From an uncultured Hymenobacter sp. (GTDB taxonomy: Bacteria > Bacteroidota > Bacteroidia > Cytophagales > Hymenobacteraceae), in the NCBI GenBank assembly GCA_937871705.1, contig CALMOO010000555.1, positions 3,175 through 8,574 of the forward strand: a stretch of DNA of 5,400 nucleotides. The letters are read 5' to 3'. The translations under genes were made by a program, and so were the position numbers. The notes below the pieces were generated by a model. It searched no databases and was not told where the DNA came from. It saw only the letters and a program-made list of their open reading frames with translations. Below are positions 1 through 4,588 of the stretch, piece by piece (within the stretch, counting starts at the first letter, position 1; each line of letters starts with the position of its first letter).

Positions 1-2
1 CC

Positions 3-1382
3 GCCCGCCTGCTGCGCGCGCAAGACCTGGATGCCTCCTCGGCCCACGCCATCGAGGCCGTGCGGCTGGCTGAGGCCCTGGCGGCGGTGCGCGGATTGAG
101 TTTGCCGGGCATCGATGAGCTGCAGCAGGCGGCCGTGGCCCTACTGGGTGGAGGCTACAGCGAGGGGCTGGCGGTGGTGCAGCGGCAGCTGGTCATTGGC
201 GAAAAGCTGGGCGAAGTACCGGCCGGTCAGCCCGCTACCCCCTTGCAGCAAGACCTAGCCCAGCAGCAGAAGGCGCTACGTCTTAAGCCCGAGCCCGTGC
301 GCAAACCCCTGGCGCTCGACCTGCGCCAGGACGCCCACTTGCAGCGCAGCCACCTGCTGCACCGGCTGCGGCTGCTGGCCATTAACTGGGGCCGGCCGCA
401 GCGGGTAGCGGGTGGCAAGGCGGGCACCTTCCACGAAGAATGGGAGCTGGAATGGCCGCCCGAGCTGGCGCTGGCTGTCATTGAGGCCGGGCGCTGGGGC
501 AATACCGTGCTGGCGGCGGCCGCGGCCCGCGCCACCGCCCGCGCCACCGCCCGCGCCGCCGAAGCCACTACGCTGGAAGCCGTGAGTTACTTGCTCGAAG
601 AAGCTTTGCGCGCCGACCTGGGCCCGGCCATACCGGCGCTGGTGGCGCGCCTCGAAGCCCTCGGGGCCGACACCCGCGACGTGACGCACCTGCTCGCCGC
701 CCTACCCCCCCTCGTGCAGGTAATGCGCTACGGCAACGTGCGCCGGACCGACACCGCGCAGGTAACCCAGGTGGTGCAACAGTTGGTGCCGCGCCTGTGC
801 ATCGGCCTGCCCGCCGCCTGCGCCGGCCTCGACCTGGAGGCCGCCCGCCCCTTGCTCGAGCGCCTCGAAGCCACGCACGCCGCCATTCGGCTGCTGCAAG
901 ACGCCGCCCACGAAGCCGATTGGTACGCCGCGCTGGCCGCCGTGCAGCGCAGCGCCGCCACCAACGGCCTGCTGGCTGGCGCGGCCGCCCGCCTGCTCTT
1001 CGATACTGGCCAGCACGATGCCGCGGCCACGGCTACCGCGCTGGGACTGGCGCTGGCCCCGGCGCAGCCCACGGCCTACGCTACGGCTTGGATTGAGGGC
1101 TTTTTGCGGGGCTCGGGCCTGGTGCTCATTCACCACCGCGAGCTGTTCGACTTGCTCGATGCCTGGCTCGGTGGCTTGCCCGAAGACGTATTTCGGGCCG
1201 TAGTGCCGCTGCTGCGCCGGGCGTTTGCGGAGTTCGCGCCGCCCGAGCGCCGCCAACTGATGGACCTGGCCGCGGCTGGCCCGGCCGTGCCGGCTGCGGC
1301 TGCCGAAGCGCTGGATTTTGACTGGGCACGCGGCGCGCGGGTGCTACCTCTGCTGCGCGAGCTGGTGGGGAACTTACCTTGA
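3..1382 (+). CDS. DUF5682 family protein, C-terminal part (5' end outside window)
   Basis: The reading frame is open from the left edge and ends at TGA 1380-1382, giving 459 residues. The GTG at 60 is not taken as the start because the codons before it (ARLLRAQDLDASS...) continue the same style of protein. I recognise the DUF5682 family from its characteristic order of motifs: DAHLQRSHLLHRLRLLAINWG, a Gly-Thr-Phe-x-Glu-x-Trp stretch, the 'EAGRWGNTV' segment, 'LPPLVQVMRYGNVRRTD', 'CIGLPAACAGLD', 'AAWIEGFL'-like TAWIEGFLRGSG, and near the end 'VVPLLRRAFAEFAPPERRQL'. From memory, family members run to about 700-800 residues, so roughly the N-terminal 40% is missing. The biochemical function is unknown. 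These proteins are typically encoded beside MoxR AAA+ ATPases and VWA proteins, which fits the VWA gene downstream. The visible part is mostly helical and Ala/Leu-rich, with no membrane segment or signal peptide. It carries an in-frame 12-base tandem repeat (525-560). Family assignment is confident; role is not. Confidence 0.88.
   Translation, partial: ARLLRAQDLDASSAHAIEAVRLAEALAAVRGLSLPGIDELQQAAVALLGGGYSEGLAVVQRQLVIGEKLGEVPAGQPATPLQQDLAQQQKALRLKPEPVRKPLALDLRQDAHLQRSHLLHRLRLLAINWGRPQRVAGGKAGTFHEEWELEWPPELALAVIEAGRWGNTVLAAAAARATARATARAAEATTLEAVSYLLEEALRADLGPAIPALVARLEALGADTRDVTHLLAALPPLVQVMRYGNVRRTDTAQVTQVVQQLVPRLCIGLPAACAGLDLEAARPLLERLEATHAAIRLLQDAAHEADWYAALAAVQRSAATNGLLAGAAARLLFDTGQHDAAATATALGLALAPAQPTAYATAWIEGFLRGSGLVLIHHRELFDLLDAWLGGLPEDVFRAVVPLLRRAFAEFAPPERRQLMDLAAAGPAVPAAAAEALDFDWARGARVLPLLRELVGNLP
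525..560 (+). repeat. 12-bp in-frame tandem repeat, three copies
   Basis: The unit GCCCGCGCCACC occurs at 525-536 and 537-548 without change, and at 549-560 with one substitution (A to G at 558). The copies are in frame and encode Ala-Arg-Ala-Thr, Ala-Arg-Ala-Thr, Ala-Arg-Ala-Ala within the DUF5682 protein. This extends an alanine-rich helix just after the conserved 'WGNTV' segment. Loss or gain of a copy would change the protein by four residues without a frameshift. Confidence 0.9.
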
Positions 1383-1441
1383 GCGCGACCCAAATTCTGG
1401 GCCTCCCGGGCTGTTAAGCTCAGCAAGTGCGGGTAGTAGGC

Positions 1442-1472
1442 AGCGTACGCTAGGCCAACTTATATTTTGGCC
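1442..1472. promoter_or_regulatory. Paired dyad elements, possible operator
   Basis: Two symmetric elements lie next to each other. One is the perfect 10-bp palindrome AGCGTACGCT (1442-1451). The other is the inverted repeat GGCCAA (1453-1458) / TTGGCC (1467-1472) around the 8-base spacer CTTATATT. The second overlaps TATATTTTG (1461-1469), which resembles a Bacteroidota -7 element with one extra spacer base. The arrangement could be a protein-binding site over a promoter, or a hairpin in the DUF5682 transcript tail. No regulator is identified. Confidence 0.3.
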
Positions 1473-1475
1473 AGT

Positions 1476-1510
1476 AGTATGTGTAAGCGGAGCTGGAAGC
1501 ATACTTTTTT
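1476..1510 (+). terminator. Possible intrinsic terminator after DUF5682
   Basis: AGTATG (1476-1481) pairs perfectly with CATACT (1500-1505), and the pairing runs straight into a run of six T (1505-1510). Inside, AGC (1486-1488) can pair with GCT (1492-1494). The outer stem is short and A/T-rich, so it is a weak candidate, but stem and T-run are properly placed about 95 bases after the DUF5682 stop. Confidence 0.3.
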
Positions 1511-1561
1511 AGCGTCTTGTTTTTCAAACCGCTGTAGGAAAGTCTAATTTGGCTCCTGTTC

Positions 1562-1569
1562 TACTTTTG
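1562..1569 (+). promoter_or_regulatory. Candidate Bacteroidota -7 element for the Imm51-like/VWA pair
   Basis: TACTTTTG matches the Bacteroidota -7 consensus TAnnTTTG exactly. Transcription would start near 1576, leaving a leader of about 130 bases before the ATG at 1707. No convincing -33 TTG/TTTG lies at the usual distance upstream, which lowers confidence. The motif is also flanked by a small CTAC/GTAG inverted repeat (1561-1564 and 1570-1573). Confidence 0.3.
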
Positions 1570-1706
1570 GTAGGCCGCCATGAGCGCACGTCGACCCAGC
1601 CACAAGTAGCTAGATGAGCCTGCTGCCCGGCGCAGCTAACTAGTTTGCTATTCAGTTCCTTAGTTTATTTTTTACTTTATTAGCTGATAAGTCGCTACAT
1701 TCCGCC

Positions 1707-2066
1707 ATGACTTCCACGTTTCCCTTTAAAGTTGCCGCAGCCAAAGCCGCTACCGACCCGGCTCGCCAGTTCATTATTCTGGCCAATGTAAGTGGAATGG
1801 ATGACTATTATAAGCTGTTTGATGACTACGGCTACGGTGGCGACGGCTCGTCGTGGCGCGAGCACATCGAGACAATTATTGAGGAATACCAGCCGGGGCT
1901 GCTCGACCACCTGGAGTTTGACGAAGACCACGACACCTTCGTAGTGTATGCCGACAGCCCCGATGCCGTGCGGCAGTTTATGGATTGGGTACTGCCGTAT
2001 TTCGGCGACCTGGGCAAGCTGCGGAAGTACTTCACCCAAACCGACCCCGGCGACTTTTTTGCCTGA
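1707..2066 (+). CDS. Imm51-like immunity family protein (small acidic protein)
   Basis: This encodes 119 residues with no signal peptide or membrane segment, so it is probably cytoplasmic. The segment from about residue 22 to 109 fits my recollection of the Imm51 immunity family of polymorphic toxin systems. It has a hydrophobic strand (FIILANV), then 'YYKLFDDYGYGGDGSSW' with Gly-Tyr-Gly-Gly-Asp-Gly and Trp50, a helix (HIETIIEEYQPGLLDHL), a strand pair with 'FDEDHDTFVVYADSPDAV', and a final helix. It is strongly acidic: I count 22 Asp/Glu against 9 Lys/Arg. ATG 1707 is the only sensible start; no Shine-Dalgarno sequence is seen, as is usual in Bacteroidota. Its TGA overlaps the ATG of the VWA gene by one base, implying coupled translation. 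No toxin is encoded in the window, so an immunity role is inference. It may instead be a co-opted accessory subunit of the MoxR/VWA system. The gene is secure; the family call is moderate. Confidence 0.65.
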   Translation: MTSTFPFKVAAAKAATDPARQFIILANVSGMDDYYKLFDDYGYGGDGSSWREHIETIIEEYQPGLLDHLEFDEDHDTFVVYADSPDAVRQFMDWVLPYFGDLGKLRKYFTQTDPGDFFA

Positions 2067-3178
2067 TGCCCGCCCCGCCCTCTCCTACTGCTTCCCGCTG
2101 GAAGCTCGTGCTCGGCGCGGCGGCCGACGCCGCTAACACCGTGCCCCTACCCCCCGATTACGGCGCGCTCGACCAGGTGCTCACCGACCTCTACGACGGT
2201 GAGCGCAAGGGCGGCCTTGGTGGCTCGGCCCCGCGCGTGAGCCGCTGGCTGGGCGATATCCGTCAGTATTTTCCGGCCGATGTGGTGGCCGTGATGCAGC
2301 AAGATGCTATGGACCGCTTGGGCCTGAATCAGTTGCTACTTGAGCCCGAAATCATGCGCACGGTGCAGGCCGATGTGCACCTGGTAGCAACCTTGCTCTC
2401 GCTAAGCCGCGTAATGCCGGCCAAAGCCAAGGCCACGGCTCGCGAAGTAGTAGCCAAAGTGGTGCGCGAGCTAGAGCAAAAGCTGGCCAACCCGCTGCGC
2501 CAGGCCGTGCAGGGTGCCCTCAGCCGCGCCGTGCGCAACCCTCGCCCGCGCTACCGCGAAATCGACTGGGGCGCCACCATCAAGGCCAACCTGCGGCACT
2601 ACCAACCGGCTTACCGCACCATCATTCCGGAGCGGCTGGTGGGCTTTGGGCGGCGCGGGCAGGCGCTGAAGGAAATCGTGCTTTGCCTCGACCAGAGCGG
2701 CTCGATGGCGGCCTCGGTAGTGTACGCGGGCGTGTTTGGGGCGGTGCTGGCGTCGCTGAAAGCCGTGAAAACGCACATGGTGGTGTTCGACACGGCCGTG
2801 GCCGACCTCACCGCCGAGCTGCGCGACCCCGTCGACTTGCTTTTTGGTGTGCAGCTGGGCGGCGGCACCGACATCAACCTAGCGCTCAGCTATTGCCAGC
2901 AGCTCATTACGCGCCCCACCGACACCATTCTGGTGCTCGTAACCGACCTCTACGAAGGCGGCAGCGAGCGCGAAATGCTGAAGCGCGCCGCCGCGCTTCA
3001 GGCGGCTGGCGTCACGTTCATTGTGCTGCTGGCGCTCTCCGACGAAGGCTCGCCGAGCTTCGACCGCCGCGTGGCCGAGCAGCTGGCGGCGCTGGGTATT
3101 CCGAGCTTTGCCTGCACTCCGGCCCGATTTCCGGAGTTGATGGCCGCCGCCATCCAGGGGCAAAAGCTCACAGCCTGA
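2066..3178 (+). CDS. CoxE-like VWA domain protein of a MoxR/VWA system
   Basis: This encodes 370 residues. I place the start at ATG 2066, inside the TGATG junction with the preceding stop. The alternative in-frame ATG at 1985 would overlap the upstream gene by 82 bases and add a non-conserved, Arg/Pro-rich 27-residue tail. Residues about 1-190 are a helical N-terminal region (LNQLLLEPEIMRTVQADVHL; 'YREIDWGATIKANLRHYQ'). Residues about 203-360 form a von Willebrand factor A domain. The MIDAS metal site is complete: Asp209-x-Ser211-x-Ser213 (LDQSGSM), Thr268 in 'GGGTDINLAL', and Asp294 in 'VTDLYEGG'. The C-terminal 'FACTPARFPELM' is typical of the VWA proteins found beside DUF5682. Such proteins bind a divalent cation and partner with a MoxR AAA+ ATPase in chaperone-like or complex-remodelling roles, as in RavA-ViaA or CoxD-CoxE. 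The ATPase is not in the window. The substrate is unknown. It lies in the cytoplasm by prediction. Confidence 0.9.
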   Translation: MPAPPSPTASRWKLVLGAAADAANTVPLPPDYGALDQVLTDLYDGERKGGLGGSAPRVSRWLGDIRQYFPADVVAVMQQDAMDRLGLNQLLLEPEIMRTVQADVHLVATLLSLSRVMPAKAKATAREVVAKVVRELEQKLANPLRQAVQGALSRAVRNPRPRYREIDWGATIKANLRHYQPAYRTIIPERLVGFGRRGQALKEIVLCLDQSGSMAASVVYAGVFGAVLASLKAVKTHMVVFDTAVADLTAELRDPVDLLFGVQLGGGTDINLALSYCQQLITRPTDTILVLVTDLYEGGSEREMLKRAAALQAAGVTFIVLLALSDEGSPSFDRRVAEQLAALGIPSFACTPARFPELMAAAIQGQKLTA

Positions 3179-3197
3179 GGCTGAAGCGGGGGGTAGG

Positions 3198-3243
3198 AAG
3201 CCCGGCGCCCGCGGCTGGCTGCGGCCGGGTGCTAAGCCCGGCC
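3198..3243 (+). repeat. Direct repeat with two mutually exclusive hairpins
   Basis: AAGCCCGGC occurs twice (3198-3206 and 3234-3242). Between the copies, GGCCGGG (3223-3229) can pair with CCCGGCC (3237-3243), giving a 7-bp stem with the 7-base loop TGCTAAG. Alternatively its GCCGGG (3224-3229) can pair with CCCGGC of the first copy (3201-3206). GGTAGG (3192-3197) and CCTACC (3243-3248) could close an outer stem. No T-run follows, so this is not a classical terminator for the VWA gene, though it lies in the right place. Confidence 0.45.
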
Positions 3244-3244
3244 C

Positions 3245-3252
3245 TACCTTTG
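3245..3252 (+). promoter_or_regulatory. Candidate -7 element of the cupin gene
   Basis: TACCTTTG is an exact match to the Bacteroidota -7 consensus TAnnTTTG. It lies 19 bases before the ATG at 3272, so transcription would begin around 3259 and leave a very short leader. No clear -33 TTG is present in the GC-rich sequence upstream. The element touches the hairpin at 3223-3243. Confidence 0.5.
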
Positions 3253-3271
3253 CCGACCCTTTTGTAGTTGC

Positions 3272-3643
3272 ATGAGTCTTCCCTATTTGCTTCCTCTACC
3301 TACGCATGGCACGGCCGAAAGCGGCTGGCTAACCGTGGCCGAGGGCCCGAATGTGCCCTTCACCGTGCGGCGGGCTTATTGGATTTTTGACGTACCAGCG
3401 GGCCAGCGCCGCGGCCGCCACACCCACCTCACCCTTGAGCAGCTGCTGGTAGCGGTGAGTGGCGAGCTGCGCATTACCGTAGAAATGCCTAATGCTGAGC
3501 GCACTATCTTCGTGCTTTCGCACCCTGGCCAGGCGCTGTACATGCCGCCCGGCTCGTGGCGCGAAATCGAGTTTGGGGCGGGCGCGGTACTACTCTCGCT
3601 GGCCTCGCAGGAATACGACGAAACCGACTACGTGCGCGGCTGA
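3272..3643 (+). CDS. FdtA/QdtA-type cupin, dTDP-hexulose 3,4-ketoisomerase family (WxcM-like)
   Basis: This encodes 123 residues forming a single small cupin barrel. Family members isomerise dTDP-6-deoxy-4-ketohexoses to the 3-keto sugars. A PLP aminotransferase then makes 3-amino-3,6-dideoxysugars for O-antigen or surface glycans. The sequence shows the family order: 'VRRAYWIFDVPAGQ' with Tyr36, 'RGRHTHLTLEQLL' with the His50/His52 pair expected at the active site, 'AVSGELRITV', 'ALYMPPGSWREIEF' (residues 88-101) and the closing 'LASQEYDETDYVRG'. It stops right after this last motif, somewhat shorter than the relatives I recall, which continue into Asp/Glu/Phe-rich tails. The start ATG at 3272 keeps the family's short N-terminus. 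Its 3' end overlaps the convergent glycosyltransferase gene by 16 bases. The aminotransferase and acyltransferase partners are not in the window, so the exact sugar cannot be named. Confidence 0.82.
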   Translation: MSLPYLLPLPTHGTAESGWLTVAEGPNVPFTVRRAYWIFDVPAGQRRGRHTHLTLEQLLVAVSGELRITVEMPNAERTIFVLSHPGQALYMPPGSWREIEFGAGAVLLSLASQEYDETDYVRG

Positions 3644-4554
3644 GGCAGTAGCCACCGCAGTAAGCCAAGCAGGCGGTCAGCTAGCCGCGGGGGGGTAGTG
3701 CTCGCCAGCAGGGCAGCTAGCTTGCCGGCGCCGGCCAAATGGCGGCGCGCCAAGGCGTTGCGCAGCTCGTAGCGCAGGCGCACGCGCAGGGCTTCGCGCT
3801 CCGGCTCGTCGCGGCACAGGGCCAGCGCCTTGTGGCAGATACTAATGGTAGAGTCCAGATAAGGGTCGTGGCCATACGTTACCTGCGCACTTTTACATTT
3901 CGGATGCAGACGCTTGCGCGTCGTTACTGCATCCTGGTAGTAGAACTGCCAATCGCGGCTGGCCCGCACCCAGAAGTCAAAGTCCTCGTAGCTCAGGGCC
4001 TCATCGTAGCCGCCCAGGGCCAGCAAGGTAGCCCGGCGCACTAGCACCGTAGGCGCGCTAATAAAGTAGCGGCTAAGCACCTCGGCAAATACCCACCCCG
4101 ACGCCGGCCGGGGCCGCAGCCGGCCCGGCCGGGCTGGGTCGGCTTGCTGGTGCAAGCGCACGAACTGGCCCTGCTCGCTCAGCAGCGCACAGTTAGAATA
4201 CACTACCCCATAGCTGGCCGGCAGTTGCTGAAACAGCGCTACTTGCTGGCTCAGGCGTTGCGGCAGCAACTCGTCGTCGGTAGCAAAATCCACCACAAAC
4301 TCGCCTTTACTCTGGAAAAAAGCCAAGTTAAAAGCCCGGCAGTTGCCTACATTCTCGGGCAGCAGCAGCAGGTGCCAGGTGGGGTGAGCCGCGGCGTATT
4401 CACGCAAAATCTGCGGGCTGCCATCCTGGCTGGCATCATCTACCAGCCAGACTTCGAGGCTAGGATAATCCTGGGCCAGAATAGAATCCAGCGCCGCCCG
4501 CAGAAACGGCGCGTGGTTGTAGCTAAGCGCGATGATAGTAACAAGTGGCTTCAC
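3628..4554 (-). CDS. Family 2 glycosyltransferase (GT-A fold)
   Basis: This encodes 308 residues, starting at a GTG (4554-4552) that gives MKPLVTIIALSYNHAPFL, the usual N-terminus of GT2 enzymes. The first strand and 'SYNH' motif are followed by the nucleotide-sugar binding 'VDDASQDGS' (Asp39, Asp40), then 'ENVGNCRAFNLAF'. The metal-binding position is 'TDDELL' (Thr92-Asp93-Asp94) where many relatives have Asp-x-Asp. Further on are 'ALGGYDEALSYEDFDFWVRAS' elements, with Gly-Gly-Tyr-Asp at 181-184 and the acceptor-side Glu190-Asp191. It probably transfers a sugar from a nucleotide donor to a lipid-linked glycan at the cytoplasmic face of the inner membrane; donor and acceptor are unknown. No membrane segment is evident. 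Residues 139-152 are a Pro/Arg-rich insertion coded by a long GC palindrome. The gene follows the flippase gene by 34 bases on the same strand, so the two likely share a transcript. Confidence 0.9.
   Translation of the reverse strand: MKPLVTIIALSYNHAPFLRAALDSILAQDYPSLEVWLVDDASQDGSPQILREYAAAHPTWHLLLLPENVGNCRAFNLAFFQSKGEFVVDFATDDELLPQRLSQQVALFQQLPASYGVVYSNCALLSEQGQFVRLHQQADPARPGRLRPRPASGWVFAEVLSRYFISAPTVLVRRATLLALGGYDEALSYEDFDFWVRASRDWQFYYQDAVTTRKRLHPKCKSAQVTYGHDPYLDSTISICHKALALCRDEPEREALRVRLRYELRNALARRHLAGAGKLAALLASTTPPRLADRLLGLLRWLLPQPRT
4104..4132. repeat. GC-only long hairpin inside the glycosyltransferase gene
   Basis: CCGGCCGGGGCCG (4104-4116) pairs with CGGCCCGGCCGG (4121-4132) as a 12-bp all-G/C stem with a single bulged G and the tetraloop CAGC (4117-4120). 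On the minus strand it encodes part of the Pro/Arg/Gly-rich insertion near residues 142-150 of the glycosyltransferase. Confidence 0.8.
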
Positions 4555-4588
4555 GTTGGAAGAGTGGGTAAGGCAATCAATTTAGGCT

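Larger units (their letters stand above)
1383..1706. other. Intergenic region of 324 bases between DUF5682 and Imm51-like genes
   Basis: No convincing gene lies here. The only open frames are a 64-codon run-on frame overlapping the DUF5682 end and a nine-codon ATG frame at 1580. The base composition is visibly more A/T-rich than the flanking genes, especially 1650-1690. It holds a 10-bp palindrome and an inverted repeat (1442-1472), a hairpin followed by six T (1476-1510), an exact Bacteroidota -7 match (1562-1569), a small GC hairpin (1622-1636: GCTGC, loop CCGGC, GCAGC) and an 8-bp palindrome AACTAGTT (1638-1645). The gap is unusually long for the interior of an operon and suggests that the downstream pair has its own transcription unit. 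Confidence 0.75.

Noticed and set aside
276..1256. Minus-strand open frames opposite the DUF5682 gene (276-689, 702-1256 and others)
   Set aside because: They have the Gly/Arg/Gln-rich composition expected from antisense reading of GC-rich codons and no recognisable motif.
60..1382. GTG at 60 as the true start of the DUF5682 protein
   Set aside because: The frame is open to the left edge and the preceding codons read as normal protein; the family is much longer than 440 residues.
1318..1512. 64-codon frame running from the DUF5682 end into the gap
   Set aside because: It starts inside a conserved gene, has no motif, and its composition changes at the gene boundary.
1580..1609. Short ATG frame in the intergenic gap (MSARRPSHK)
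   Set aside because: It is only nine codons long and has no supporting signal; it could be a leader peptide but nothing shows it.
1622..1636. GCTGC/GCAGC hairpin as a terminator
   Set aside because: The stem is only 5 bp and the sequence after it is mixed, with no T-run.
1985..3178. Longer VWA start at ATG 1985
   Set aside because: It would overlap the upstream gene by 82 bases and add a tail that is only a frame-shifted reading of that gene; the ATG in the TGATG junction at 2066 is far more natural.
2683..3267. 194-codon + strand frame inside the VWA gene
   Set aside because: It is an Arg/His/Pro-rich shifted reading of the VWA domain; the VWA motifs are all in the other frame.
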